DNA of 64,000 bases from an uncultured Roseobacter sp. (lineage in GTDB: Bacteria; Pseudomonadota; Alphaproteobacteria; Rhodobacterales; Rhodobacteraceae), in the NCBI RefSeq assembly GCF_947493125.1, contig NZ_CANLQB010000015.1:1-64000 (forward strand). The letters are read 5' to 3'. A program made the position numbers and the translations under genes. The notes below the pieces were generated by a model, which was given only the letters and a program-made list of their open reading frames with translations, ran no database searches and was not told the DNA's origin. Shown piece by piece: positions 25,585-35,118 of this stretch (positions are counted from its first letter, which is position 1; every line of letters starts with the position of its first letter).

Positions 25585-27049
25585 GTTTGGCAAACTCCAG
25601 AAGAAATTGAGGGCCGCGGCGATAGGCCTCAAGGGCAGAACGGGTCATGTGCGCGGCGGGTAGCAGAACGAAAAGCGGTAACAGGGCGAAGCAGGCCAAT
25701 GGCCCTGTCGCCAAGGCAGCTGGAGCTGCAAGAGCCGCGAGGACCAGAAGTGCGATGTGATCACGTGGCAGCAAGCGATCACTACGCGCGCCGCCGTCCT
25801 TTCGCGTGACAACGAATTGCGCGCGGTCCGTCAGGGTGGCTTCTACTGTGCCGCGTGCGGCAGCAGGGAGAAGCGCCAGCCGATTGGCGACGGCACCGGC
25901 AAGGGTTCGAAGATCGTTATGCGCCTTGCCGATCACGAGCGGCAGAAGAGATCGTCCAACTCCAATTATGACACATAATGCGGCGGTTACGATCAGCAGA
26001 GGCTGTGCAACGCCAAATAGCAGACTTCCAAGCAAAGCGGCGACGGGTATCAAAAGAAAGGACAACCAAGCGGTCAACTGCGAAGCAATCACGACCGTCT
26101 GTCGCAAGCTGCCACGCGCATTCGTATTTTGGAGGCGATCCAGGATGGCTTGTCGCAACACGCGTGCATTGCCATTGCTCCAACGGAACCGCTGTTGTTC
26201 AAAATCGCTCAGCGCGAGCGGCAGAATGCCATGCCCGACCGCTCGATCGATGAACCGACCCTGATACCCCGCTGCACAAAGAATGTAGCCCAGATGCGCA
26301 TCTTCTGTAACGCCGTCAGTGGGCCAGCCGCCGACATTCTCCAGGGCTTTCTTGTCAATCACGCTCAGAGTACCGGTCGGCAACATAAGTCCCGTGCCGT
26401 TTGCAGAGCGGGCATGGAATGAGAAGTAGTCCTCAAGTTCCAACGAAATCCCGTGGGCAGCCCGGCCGACATGCCGATAGGCTTGAGGGAACTGCAAGAA
26501 GTCGCTGCCGTCCTGTTCAAGAACACGCGCAGCGCATGAGAGAAAACCCGGACTGACGACGTAATCGCTGTCGATAGTTACGATGTGTGTGGCCTCGGCA
26601 GCAGACTTGTCGAGCGCAATATTGAGCGCGCCAGCCTTGGCGCCTTTGACGTCCATGCGATGGAAAAACCGCATATTTACTCTCAGTGACGCGCAATAGT
26701 CCCGGACAGGGACCCACTTCGCCGGATCGCTTGTGTTGTTGTCTATGACGATAACTTCATACCGCTCATTAGGGTAATCCTGCTCGTGAAGGGCGCGGAT
26801 CGTGTCGCACACGAGGCCAGGCGGCTCATTGTGACAAGCAACGTGGACGGAGAAGTAAGGCAGATTCGAAGAGGGCGCGCTCATAGTTCTCGAAGTGCGT
26901 TGAACGAGCCGCGCCGAAATTTGCACTGCGATAATGCAGACCTCTCCAATTAAACACAGAGCGACCAAAACCATCATTGCTTCAGGCGCGACAGCGACAA
27001 CGAGAAAAACAGAAAAGAATATCAGGGTCGCGAGCGACATAAAGTCCAT
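25577..27049 (-). CDS. Membrane-bound family 2 (cellulose-synthase-like) glycosyltransferase
   Basis: This 490-residue protein has two N-terminal membrane helices (residues about 5-45), a cytosolic GT2 domain and several C-terminal helices. The processive-type motifs are present: DNNTSD, TIDSDYV, TEDAHLG and QQRFRW (D, DxD, TED, QxxRW). Such enzymes both polymerise or transfer sugars and help export them. It is first in the seven-gene operon. The 190 bases upstream separate it from a crp gene in the same orientation and probably hold the promoter. Confidence 0.85.
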   Translation of the reverse strand: MDFMSLATLIFFSVFLVVAVAPEAMMVLVALCLIGEVCIIAVQISARLVQRTSRTMSAPSSNLPYFSVHVACHNEPPGLVCDTIRALHEQDYPNERYEVIVIDNNTSDPAKWVPVRDYCASLRVNMRFFHRMDVKGAKAGALNIALDKSAAEATHIVTIDSDYVVSPGFLSCAARVLEQDGSDFLQFPQAYRHVGRAAHGISLELEDYFSFHARSANGTGLMLPTGTLSVIDKKALENVGGWPTDGVTEDAHLGYILCAAGYQGRFIDRAVGHGILPLALSDFEQQRFRWSNGNARVLRQAILDRLQNTNARGSLRQTVVIASQLTAWLSFLLIPVAALLGSLLFGVAQPLLIVTAALCVIIGVGRSLLPLVIGKAHNDLRTLAGAVANRLALLPAAARGTVEATLTDRAQFVVTRKDGGARSDRLLPRDHIALLVLAALAAPAALATGPLACFALLPLFVLLPAAHMTRSALEAYRRGPQFLLEFAKHG

Positions 27050-27239
27050 TCCTCGAAGTTGATGACGACCCGATCCTCAGATCAGCAAGGGACGTGAGTA
27101 AGAGCTAGAGTTCAGCCTCGGCCAAGCGAACTGGAGGCAAAAGGACCGTGAGAACTCACTGCTATTTCACGATATACGAGTGTTTGAGGGCCTGCGTTAA
27201 CACAGATTAAGCCCCAGACAGTTAGTGCGTGCACCGCAG

Positions 27240-27983
27240 CTAAGATTGCGGAAACCAGCTCACGTCCATGTCGGAATATCGATCATAGAAGTCACAGAAA
27301 TTAGCCAGATCATCTTCGCGGAGAACCGTGACGTTCCCGTCCTTGCGGGAGATAAAGCCGTCATTTTCGAGCCGCGAGATTGTCTTGCTGACATAGACAT
27401 TGCTGAGCCCGAGAACATCGCCAATTTCCGTCTGCGTAAGTGGCAACCGGCAGGTGTCGGTCATGTCAGTGTTAGTAATGCGCAGCTTTGCCAGGAGGTT
27501 GAGGAACAAGTAGGCCAACCTCTCCCTGGCGCTCATCCGGCCCATGGCGCGGATAAGGTCGACGAAGATCACCTGTTCCCGCACTGCGAGCGTAAAGAGA
27601 AGCGCGGTCAGCTTCGGCGAGCTTTCGAACACGACATCAAGGCCAGACTTTGGAAAGGGGCAGAGGACGACGGGCTCGGCCGCTCGAACAGATGTGGTCG
27701 CGTGATGAAAGGCAATGCCTTCGAACCCGACAATGTCCCCGGGGTGGTGCAGACGGACAATCTGTCTGCGACCATCCGGGAGGTCCGTATAGGAATAAAG
27801 CCATCCCTTCTTGACCACGTGCAGGTCGTCGCGACGATCACCTCCAAGATAGATATCCTGCTGTTCATCGTAGGATCGCTCTTCGCGCTCAAGACGTTCG
27901 AGATGCCCAATTGCCTCCTCGTCCAACTCTGCATAGTGCGAGAGTTTCTGGACGAGGCAGCTCTTGTTCGCCTCACTTGCCAT
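27240..27983 (-). CDS. Crp/Fnr-family regulator following katE
   Basis: The 247-residue protein has an N-terminal cNMP-binding-like beta roll (residues about 30-135, with [23 protein letters not shown]) and a C-terminal helix-turn-helix ([21 protein letters not shown]). There is no Cys cluster like FNR. It ends in DMDVSWFP, shared with two other regulators in this window. ATG 27983 overlaps the katE stop by 11 bases, so it is probably cotranscribed with the catalase gene and may respond to oxidative or general stress. Confidence 0.83.
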   Translation of the reverse strand: MASEANKSCLVQKLSHYAELDEEAIGHLERLEREERSYDEQQDIYLGGDRRDDLHVVKKGWLYSYTDLPDGRRQIVRLHHPGDIVGFEGIAFHHATTSVRAAEPVVLCPFPKSGLDVVFESSPKLTALLFTLAVREQVIFVDLIRAMGRMSARERLAYLFLNLLAKLRITNTDMTDTCRLPLTQTEIGDVLGLSNVYVSKTISRLENDGFISRKDGNVTVLREDDLANFCDFYDRYSDMDVSWFPQS

Positions 27984-30087
27984 CGGAAATTCTGTCCCAG
28001 AAGCGCAGCTCCGAGAGTTTGGCGATGAAACCATCGATGTCGCCCTTCGACGATAGTTGGAACATCCCATCATCGGTTTCGTGCACGCCAGCGGCCTCGA
28101 ACAAGGCTTTGGCAGGGTCGGTGTAAGCAATGAACTTTGCATGGCCGAAGGCGTCCGATACGAAGTCTTTGGCGGGGAGCATTTCCGCAAGCGCCTCTGC
28201 ACCATCCTGCGTCGCTATGACCGCAACCGCATCGAAGAGCACCGATGGGGCGCCATCGATCTTTTCGTCGGCCGCGACGGATTGGCCATCCTTGGTGACG
28301 ATCCCGGCCACGTTCACTGCAATAATTTCGACCATACCTCCCACATTTTCGATCGCAGACCGCAAGCCGTCAAGAAGGGTATCCGCGATATCATCGGTCG
28401 CCAGAATACCAAACTTGCGACCGGCGAAACTGCCGGGACCATTTTTCAGAATCGACAAGGCATCGGAGGGCTCTAGACCTTCGACAGGTTCTTTGGCAGG
28501 GATTGCGGCATCGGGCATCGAGGACATGCCAAGACCATCTACGACTTCATTTGCAAGGCCCTTGTCGATGAGCAGCAGATGCGAGACGACCCGTTCGCGA
28601 ATGACTGGTGTCTTGACCTTGGACAACTCAAACACCAATGCATCAGCGATATGCGTCTGCTCAATGGATGTCTGGCTTTGGTAAAACAGGCGTGCTTGGC
28701 TGTAGTAATCGGCAAAAGACTCAGGGCGCGCTTTTCGCTTTTCACCCCCAATCTGCTCTGGATAGGGCCGGAATCCTGTATCGGGGTCGGCGCGCGGACC
28801 GCCCTTTTCCCAACTGTTGGGCTCATAATTGGCGCGGCCCTTGGGGGCATGCATCGCCATGTGACCATCCTGTTGGAAGTGATGAAACGGGCATTTCGGC
28901 GCGTTAATCGGGATATGGGTGAAATTCGGACCGCCCAGACGTTTGATTTGCGTGTCGAGATAGGAGAAATTCCGCCCCTGAAGCAGCGGATCATTGGTAA
29001 AGTCGATGCCAGGTACGATGTTCTGCGTGCAGAAGGCCACCTGTTCGGTTTCGGCAAAGAAATTGTCAACCACGCGGTCAAGGATCAACCGCCCGACGAT
29101 GCGAACTGGCACATCTTCTTCCGGAATGAGTTTGGTAGCGTCAAGCACGTCGAAGGGAAAATCGTCCGCAAAGGCATCATCGAAGACCTGGATCCCAAGT
29201 TCCCATTCGGGATAGTCCCCCGCCTCAATCGCATTCCAAAGATCGCGGCGATGGAAATCGGGATCAGCCCCGTTGATCTTGACCGCCTCGTTCCAGAGCA
29301 CTGATTGCAGGCCCAGTTTCGGCTTCCAATGAAACTTAACGAACTGGCCATCGCCCTCGGCATTGACGAAGCGGAAGGTATGCACTCCAAACCCCTCCAT
29401 AAAGCGGAACGATCTCGGGATGCCCCGGTCCGACATGGTCCACATGACCATGTGCATGGCTTCCGGCATCAGCGAGATGAAGTCCCAGAAGTTGTCATGC
29501 GCCGACTGAGCCTGAGGAAAGGCGCGATCGGGCGCCTCCTTGACCGAATGGACGAGATCGGGGAACTTCATCGCGTCCTGGATGAAGAACACAGGGATGT
29601 TATTGCCGACGATGTCCCAGTTGCCGTCCTCGGTGTAGAGCTTAACAGCGAAACCGCGCGCATCCCTTGCGAGGTCAAAAGAGCCTTTGTTGCCAGCGAC
29701 GGTTGAAAACCGGACGAATGCCGGAACTTTGCGGCCTCGTTCCTGAAACAGATGCGCGCAGGTCAGGTCGGATAGCTCCTCTGTCGCTTCGAAATAGCCA
29801 TGCGCGCCATAGCCGCGCGCGTGCACAACCCGCTCCGGGATGCGCTCATGGTCGAAGTGAAAAATCTTTTCGCGAAAGTGGAAGTCTTCCAGCAGTGCCG
29901 GTCCGCGTGCTCCGGCCCTCGACGTGTTCTGGTTGTCAGCGACCGGAATACCCTGAGCTGTGGTCAACCGGGTCTGGTCCGGGAGTTGATGGTGCTCGCC
30001 CCCATCGCCGGTTTTCTTCGTGCGCTCTGTCGTGGCATTGTCGGATTGAGTATCGGCCGTGGCGGTATAGAGTGATTTCTCGGACAT
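27973..30087 (-). CDS. katE: Large-subunit heme catalase (HPII type)
   Basis: The 704-residue catalase degrades hydrogen peroxide in the cytosol. The distal His is in [11 protein letters not shown], the Asn region in [14 protein letters not shown] and [11 protein letters not shown], and the proximal heme Tyr in RNFSYLDTQ. After about residue 560 a DJ-1/PfpI-like domain typical of large clade-2 catalases follows ([19 protein letters not shown]). The length agrees with the family. A good AGGGAG site precedes ATG 30087. The downstream Crp/Fnr gene overlaps the stop, suggesting a shared transcript. Confidence 0.95.
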   Translation of the reverse strand: MSEKSLYTATADTQSDNATTERTKKTGDGGEHHQLPDQTRLTTAQGIPVADNQNTSRAGARGPALLEDFHFREKIFHFDHERIPERVVHARGYGAHGYFEATEELSDLTCAHLFQERGRKVPAFVRFSTVAGNKGSFDLARDARGFAVKLYTEDGNWDIVGNNIPVFFIQDAMKFPDLVHSVKEAPDRAFPQAQSAHDNFWDFISLMPEAMHMVMWTMSDRGIPRSFRFMEGFGVHTFRFVNAEGDGQFVKFHWKPKLGLQSVLWNEAVKINGADPDFHRRDLWNAIEAGDYPEWELGIQVFDDAFADDFPFDVLDATKLIPEEDVPVRIVGRLILDRVVDNFFAETEQVAFCTQNIVPGIDFTNDPLLQGRNFSYLDTQIKRLGGPNFTHIPINAPKCPFHHFQQDGHMAMHAPKGRANYEPNSWEKGGPRADPDTGFRPYPEQIGGEKRKARPESFADYYSQARLFYQSQTSIEQTHIADALVFELSKVKTPVIRERVVSHLLLIDKGLANEVVDGLGMSSMPDAAIPAKEPVEGLEPSDALSILKNGPGSFAGRKFGILATDDIADTLLDGLRSAIENVGGMVEIIAVNVAGIVTKDGQSVAADEKIDGAPSVLFDAVAVIATQDGAEALAEMLPAKDFVSDAFGHAKFIAYTDPAKALFEAAGVHETDDGMFQLSSKGDIDGFIAKLSELRFWDRISDGK

Positions 30088-30101
30088 TGGGCGCTCCCTG
30101 T

Positions 30102-30120
30102 TCTGATTGGTTAGATCAGA
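30102..30120. promoter_or_regulatory. Inverted repeat in katE leader
   Basis: TCTGAT (30102-30107) and ATCAGA (30115-30120) form a perfect 6-bp inverted repeat with a 7-base spacer, 15 bases before the katE start codon and next to its ribosome binding site. It could be an operator. The arms do not match the FNR consensus TTGAT-N4-ATCAA, so the regulator is unknown. Confidence 0.3.
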
Positions 30121-30330
30121 CCTAGCACGCGTTTTCGATCAAGCTGTCGATGGCACCACGCAAACTTTACAAACCTTATTCCATGTTAGTGTATTTGGCT
30201 GTTGGGGTGGGCTTGCATGGCAGACTTGTGCCGCTTCACGCTCTGTGAAAGTGGGTTTGCAACCAACTTATCATGCGAAACGCCAACGCGACGTACAAAA
30301 GCCCAGCATACCGTTGCCAGTATAAATTGC

Positions 30331-31686
30331 TCAAAACGAACAGAAATGCGTGGCTTCGTCCGGGACTGGAGCGCTATTGAAGTCCGCGCGCTCTGGTATT
30401 CGCCCAAACGCGATCTTCGCGCCAAGGTACCCGCCCGGCACAGTCGCTTTTGGTCCCAGAGAAATGGCTTCTGGACCAAATTCCGAACGCAACCGGTCCA
30501 ATACGTTGCTCACCTGTTCCCAGCGTCTGCGCTCGGATGTCGATTTGGGAGGGTTAACATTGGATGTTTCGAGATCGAAGAGATCGCATGTCATTTCTTT
30601 TGGATCCAGTAGCCCGTGCAACATGACGCTGACAGATCGCGGCTTGAATGTCCTCTGACGTGTGGCAGTCATCAAACCTTCGGCCAGGGCCTTCTGGAAT
30701 GTACGGTCATCTCGGGAGGGTGCGACGCATAGTTCCTGATGCCAGCGCAGATCGTCTTTGCGTGAGCCGGAGGCACTGCGATAGCCGCCTCCGCGAAACC
30801 CAAGCGTCAGTTTTGTTGCGACAAATTCAGTGCGTCGAAGGCGGCGGGCGGCACTGAAACAGAGCTGACGGGCGCAAGAAGCTACCTGTTCTTTGTTGCG
30901 CCAATCTGGCGGCAGCATTCGACTGTGCCCGAACATCCGCTTCTTCGTCGCTGGCCGTTCACTATGGTACCCATGCAATCCGTTCCAGAACCGCTCTCCT
31001 TCCACATTCCCCCAGATCGCCCGTGCTTGCTTGGGCGCAATGCGCCATAACGCCTCGAAGTCCTTGATGCCGCAGTTTTCCAAACGCTGCTGAATACCTG
31101 TCGATATTCCGGGAAGTTTCTGCAGAGGGAGATGGTTCAGCTTTGCTGGCAACTCGGCTGCGGTGATCAGGCTGAACCCGTCGGGCTTGTTCATCTCTGC
31201 GCCGATTTTCGCCAAGAGCTCAGTGGGAGCCATACCAATGGAACAGGTCAATACATCACTAAAGTTGCGGCTTAACTCCTGCTTTATACGTTTGGCCAGC
31301 TGGACGCCCTGTGCTGCTTCGCTTGGCAGCAATGTGCACACCAGCTCGTCGATCGACCGAACATGTGAGACAGGTAGGCAGCTGTTGATTACCTCAAGAA
31401 TGCGGTCATGCAATCGGACGTAAACATCGTGTCGCGCGACGACGAAGATCATGTCGGGCACCGCCGCTCTCGCGTCCTTGATTGAGGCGTTTGATTTCAA
31501 ACCAAGTGCCTTGGCCTCTTTGCTGATGGCGATGCAGCCTGTGTTCGGGGAATCGAGGGGCACCACACCAACCGGGAGGCCCCGTAGGGCTGGATTAAAA
31601 TGCTGCTCGGCGGTTGCGAAAAAGCTGTCGAAATCGAGGTAGAGCCGCTCTACACCGTTCGCCTTTCCTCGTGAGTGGTCGTGCAT
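30331..31686 (-). CDS. Y-family DNA polymerase (DinB/UmuC-like)
   Basis: The 451-residue translesion polymerase begins at ATG 31686 with GGAG upstream. The palm motifs are YLDFDSFFATAEQ (metal Asp) and VRSIDELVC (SIDE acidic motif), followed by LTCSIGMAPTELLAKIGAEMNKP and the helix-hairpin-helix LPGISTGIQQRLENCGI. The C-terminal little-finger region is long and ends in a unique tail. It synthesises past DNA lesions during stress. The SOS box immediately upstream predicts LexA control. Confidence 0.87.
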   Translation of the reverse strand: MHDHSRGKANGVERLYLDFDSFFATAEQHFNPALRGLPVGVVPLDSPNTGCIAISKEAKALGLKSNASIKDARAAVPDMIFVVARHDVYVRLHDRILEVINSCLPVSHVRSIDELVCTLLPSEAAQGVQLAKRIKQELSRNFSDVLTCSIGMAPTELLAKIGAEMNKPDGFSLITAAELPAKLNHLPLQKLPGISTGIQQRLENCGIKDFEALWRIAPKQARAIWGNVEGERFWNGLHGYHSERPATKKRMFGHSRMLPPDWRNKEQVASCARQLCFSAARRLRRTEFVATKLTLGFRGGGYRSASGSRKDDLRWHQELCVAPSRDDRTFQKALAEGLMTATRQRTFKPRSVSVMLHGLLDPKEMTCDLFDLETSNVNPPKSTSERRRWEQVSNVLDRLRSEFGPEAISLGPKATVPGGYLGAKIAFGRIPERADFNSAPVPDEATHFCSF

Positions 31687-31707
31687 TCCGGACTCCTGAC
31701 AAGACGA

Positions 31708-31722
31708 GAACAATACAGGAAC
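31708..31722 (-). promoter_or_regulatory. SOS (LexA) box
   Basis: GAAC (31708-31711), seven bases, GAAC (31719-31722) read on the minus strand as GTTC-N7-GTTC, an exact match to the direct-repeat LexA box of alphaproteobacteria. It lies 22 bases upstream of the start codon of the Y-family polymerase on the minus strand, the expected place for repression. Confidence 0.8.
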
Positions 31723-31954
31723 ATGAAACTGAGTCGCAAGGGCGCAATATTGCTAAATAGGTGCGCGTGAGGGCTGTTGATTACTGGCCGCACCGCGCAC
31801 ATCAGCGAAAGTTTCTGCGTTGGCCTCTTCGCTTTGCAAAGCTCTTGCAAGGCCGCATAGTGCAATCAGCGATTGCACTGGCCGCGGAATACGACACGAC
31901 GGTTGAAAAGCTGCGACTTAATGCGGCAGGGCGACATGAGAGAGCAGGTGAAGA

Positions 31955-32434
31955 ATGCCAGAGTGGTTAAGCAATATCGGATTTCAATTCGAGCAGGCGG
32001 ACTGGTTCATGCGACTGGTCTTTGCGCTCGTGGCCGGTGCAATTCTTGGCTTAGACCGCGAAGTGCGCCGCCGTCGCATCGGCATCCGGACTTACATGAT
32101 GGTGTCATTGGGCTCGGCGATATTCACGATTGTTTCGGTAGAAATGGCACAGGACATGACCGACGCGGGCTTGGCTGCAGATGCGACACGCGTCATTCAG
32201 GGGTTGATCGGGGGTCTCGGCTTTCTGGGCGCGGGCGCAATCATCCAGGGTGACAAGCGTGTCGGCGGAATGGTGACTGCCGCAAGTCTCTGGGTTGCAG
32301 GCGCGATTGGACTGGCAGCGGGCATGGGATATGGCGTCTTTTCCGTCATTTGCGCCGCGTTGGCGGCCGGCTTGCTCGCCGTCAGTCGTGTGATGGAACA
32401 TCGCGGTGCCGACGACAGACCTGACTTGGACTGA
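31955..32434 (+). CDS. MgtC/SapB family membrane protein
   Basis: The 159-residue protein has the MgtC N-terminal domain: four to five membrane helices with LVAGAILGLDREVRRRRIGIRTYMMVSLGSA and GLGFLGAGAII, the conserved family core. MgtC-type proteins affect magnesium homeostasis, membrane potential and survival under stress. The C-terminal ACT-like domain of MgtC is missing, as in SapB-type short members. ATG 31955 follows a GCAGG-like site. The gene stands alone between divergent and convergent neighbours. Confidence 0.87.
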   Translation: MPEWLSNIGFQFEQADWFMRLVFALVAGAILGLDREVRRRRIGIRTYMMVSLGSAIFTIVSVEMAQDMTDAGLAADATRVIQGLIGGLGFLGAGAIIQGDKRVGGMVTAASLWVAGAIGLAAGMGYGVFSVICAALAAGLLAVSRVMEHRGADDRPDLD

Positions 32435-32468
32435 TGTCACTCGGGTCAGAACATCGGCGTTTCTGGAG

Positions 32469-34223
32469 TTACTGAGTCTCCACTGACTTGACGACTGCGC
32501 GTTTCGCCGCGCTGCTTGCCCAAGTACGAGGTCTCTCGCCAAAACACTCGAGAATGGCGTCTACCCCGATGATGGTGCCCTTTGCTAACCGACCGAGCAC
32601 CGCAATGCGAAGAACACTGTCATTTTGTGAGATGACATAGCCATCCGCTGTCGTTGCCACGCCAAGTTCATCGTGGACTGGTGCGACAAGTCCGTCCTCT
32701 AACAGACCTTCGATCAGTGGCGAACGGACGTCGGCAATTTTCGGCGCGTCCAGCACCGCGTTGACCATGATCTGCGCCGTGGCATGGTTTTCGCCGCTGG
32801 TTAGGAGCCACCCGTGGTCGGCGACGTTAATGTCCGGGTCGGCGAGATACTCCAGATCCAACATGCCAGCTTCGCACAAGGCAAGAAGTTGCTGGAGGCT
32901 CTCTATCGGTGGTCCGAACGCATAGCGCTTCATGCTTTCGTCCGTGAGAATGATTTCTGCCAAGATGTGGTCACTGAGCGCGCTATGTGAAAGCGAGCTG
33001 TAGATGGTAGGGTGGCAGTGCCGCCACACTTGACCTATGCAATAATCTAAACTGACCGGCGCGCTGCCGTTGGCCATCTGGACGAGATTCTTCAACAAGT
33101 CGATCGGTGGCTGATCCGTATCCAAGCAGCACTTATGGCCCTGCGCCGGATCCTCGATCCAAGCTCTTACAAGTTGATGCAGAGCGTCGATATCTGAGGG
33201 AGCGTCGTCTCGCCTATTTTCGAGTCCTCGAAAGACACTCCCAATGATGGGTGTGATTGCATCCAACAAAAACGCCTCCCCTGTCGCACGCGCTTGTAAT
33301 CCTGGATCACTCAGTTCGCGGCCAAGCCTTTCCACGGCTTCTTCTGATGGCGCGAATTGCCGGTCGAGCTGTTCGTTAACGGGCTTCGGACCCATAGGCA
33401 GACCATCAAGGGAGAACGGAATGATAGTCGGGACAACCTGTTCTGCCGGTGCGAACTTCAACTCGCGCGACTGTTCGTCACGCAGCGAGAATGATCCATA
33501 TGCTACGGCAATCGCACGGACAACATCGATCGTGGCAAGCCCGTACCCTCTGACGGCAACGGCTGTCTCCGTGCTCGTTTTGGCCGCATCGACGATCGGG
33601 CCAACCGGATATGGTTCATCAAACAGGCAAAGCTCGTCCTTCGCCTCGATTTCGGCCTGCCAACCTTCAATCTGCGGGTCTTGTTGCGTTGGTTGGTGAC
33701 CGACCGTCAAGAGGACCTGATCTGCAAAGAACTTGACGCCTGAACGGGTCGTTACACTGGCTCCATTCTCAGTAAGCGCTGCCGCGACGGCGCGTTCTTG
33801 GACCAGTTTTGCAATACCGTGCTCAACAAGTGGATGAAGAAGGGTAGCAAACCTTTCATGAAGATAGGTGCCGACCACATTGCGCGGGGGATAGTGGTCA
33901 GAATTATCCTTTGAACGCGCGGCCGGGTTGGTCACGGCCCAGTCGAGATAGCTGGGAAAGCTCTTTATCAAGGCGGTGCCGAGATTGATTTCGGGACGTG
34001 CGGGCAGCTCCAGAATGCGATCGTTGACGTTGCTCCAGTTACTATCTGGCTGTGACAGGTCCCAGACAGGGCCATTTCCCAACTGTTCGGTCTCCTCGAC
34101 GAGGAGGATTCGCACGGCTTTAACGGTATCTGCTCGGGACAGTTCTTGAACAAAACGCTCCAAAGCATAATGTCCCCGTGGGCCAAGGCCGACAATCGCC
34201 AGATCAAAATTCGATTTCGTCAT
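32469..34223 (-). CDS. FAD/NAD(P)-binding protein (NAD_binding_9 type)
   Basis: This 584-residue protein begins with a Rossmann FAD site, FDLAIVGLGPRGHYALERF, followed by a conserved SNWSNVNDRILELP segment, and corresponds to the FAD-NAD(P)-binding family PF13454. A second pyridine nucleotide motif VAVRGYGLATIDVVRAI lies near residue 225. Members are uncharacterised flavoprotein oxidoreductases. ATG 34223 starts at the dinucleotide-binding fold; a longer frame adds 59 unsupported residues. It stands alone, convergent with MgtC. Confidence 0.78.
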   Translation of the reverse strand: MTKSNFDLAIVGLGPRGHYALERFVQELSRADTVKAVRILLVEETEQLGNGPVWDLSQPDSNWSNVNDRILELPARPEINLGTALIKSFPSYLDWAVTNPAARSKDNSDHYPPRNVVGTYLHERFATLLHPLVEHGIAKLVQERAVAAALTENGASVTTRSGVKFFADQVLLTVGHQPTQQDPQIEGWQAEIEAKDELCLFDEPYPVGPIVDAAKTSTETAVAVRGYGLATIDVVRAIAVAYGSFSLRDEQSRELKFAPAEQVVPTIIPFSLDGLPMGPKPVNEQLDRQFAPSEEAVERLGRELSDPGLQARATGEAFLLDAITPIIGSVFRGLENRRDDAPSDIDALHQLVRAWIEDPAQGHKCCLDTDQPPIDLLKNLVQMANGSAPVSLDYCIGQVWRHCHPTIYSSLSHSALSDHILAEIILTDESMKRYAFGPPIESLQQLLALCEAGMLDLEYLADPDINVADHGWLLTSGENHATAQIMVNAVLDAPKIADVRSPLIEGLLEDGLVAPVHDELGVATTADGYVISQNDSVLRIAVLGRLAKGTIIGVDAILECFGERPRTWASSAAKRAVVKSVETQ

Positions 34224-34541
34224 ATAAGTTCCGTTCGGACACCGCCGTCCGGCGTGCTGCAGCAAGAAGTCGATCGCGATGGATCGCGTCAGCTGAAGTA
34301 TGTCATTTTGTGGGGGAGGATGACAGCGGCGTATAGCCGCTGACATATCAGAGGTTGGAGAAGACAGCTCTCTATATTCCGAGATCGACCCCGCTACCAT
34401 ACGTACACGATCAAGTCATCGACCCTAAACTACGGTTCCCATGGATGAGCTTAGCTTAGCGAGCCTAAGTGAATCTTTCGGCTATCTTAACGTGATTGGC
34501 GCCACCCAGAAACTTAGATCGTCTAGATGGCGCCAAATCGT
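34224..34541. other. Intergenic region with repeated GGCGCC hairpin
   Basis: These 318 bases separate the FAD protein from CsbD, both on the minus strand. TTGGCGCCA at 34496-34504 and TGGCGCCAA at 34528-34536 form a 9-bp inverted repeat with a 23-base loop. Each arm is itself palindromic. It sits just past the CsbD stop and may help end its transcript. The remainder presumably holds the FAD-protein promoter. No gene is visible. Confidence 0.4.
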
Positions 34542-34739
34542 TCAGTTCGAATTCAGGAAGTCATCGACCTCTTGTTTCGCTTCTTCTTTGGTCTTTCCGT
34601 ATTTCGCCTGGATTTTACCCTCAAGCGCTTCACGGTCGCCATTCACTTCGGCGATCTCGTCATCGGTCAACTCGCCCCACTTGGCTTTGACGTTGCCGGT
34701 CATCTCTTTCCATTTACCTTCGACTTGATCCCAATTCAT
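34542..34739 (-). CDS. CsbD family stress protein
   Basis: The 65-residue protein is a typical CsbD: MNWDQVEGKWKEMTGNVKAKWGELTDDEIAEVNGDREALEGKIQ followed by KTKEEAKQEVDDFL, divided here into its repeats. CsbD proteins are small, charged and helical, strongly induced in general-stress responses, with unknown mechanism. ATG 34739 gives the standard length; a longer frame adds 25 residues without homology. No clear sigma-factor site was found upstream. Confidence 0.93.
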   Translation of the reverse strand: MNWDQVEGKWKEMTGNVKAKWGELTDDEIAEVNGDREALEGKIQAKYGKTKEEAKQEVDDFLNSN

Positions 34740-35118
34740 CGCAGTCCCTCTCAGATTACATGCCAAGACACAGCGTCCGGGCTTGGTTTCAAACATATGG
34801 TATGCCAGCACCAATTTTGCCTACCTCGATGCGATCTATCTTTAGGACAGATAGTTCCAACCTATGATCGCTAGATTCAGCGTGGCAGTACCCGGTAGTC
34901 TTCTCAATTTGGCGACGCTTTGCTTATTTGGCCAGCCAAGGAAGGTGCGAAATTGGCAAAAGCTAAACCAAGACAGCTTTGGCACCGCTGTATGTCGACC
35001 CGGGCGGGGCTATAATGCTGCGACGTTATTACACCCTGGTACGTCGTCTTTCCGCGAATAAATCGCCTCCGATGCAGACCAAAATTTAGTTAAGTCCGCA
35101 TAGATGGCCTCTCTTTAG
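34740..35118. other. Intergenic region, no gene seen
   Basis: These 379 bases lie between the CsbD start and the stop of the Crp/Fnr gene, both minus strand. They should contain the csbD promoter. A GGAAC on the minus strand (34858-34854) is not followed by CGTT at the right distance. Short open frames here look non-coding. Confidence 0.4.

Noticed and set aside
30102-30120. Inverted repeat before katE taken as an FNR box
   Set aside because: Arms TCTGAT/ATCAGA with a 7-base spacer do not fit TTGAT-N4-ATCAA; kept only as an unknown operator candidate.
31761-31970. 69-codon frame upstream of MgtC
   Set aside because: GTG start without ribosome binding site, overlaps the MgtC start, no recognisable family.
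34854-34858. GGAAC on the minus strand upstream of csbD
   Set aside because: No CGTT at 16-17 bases, so not called an EcfG promoter.
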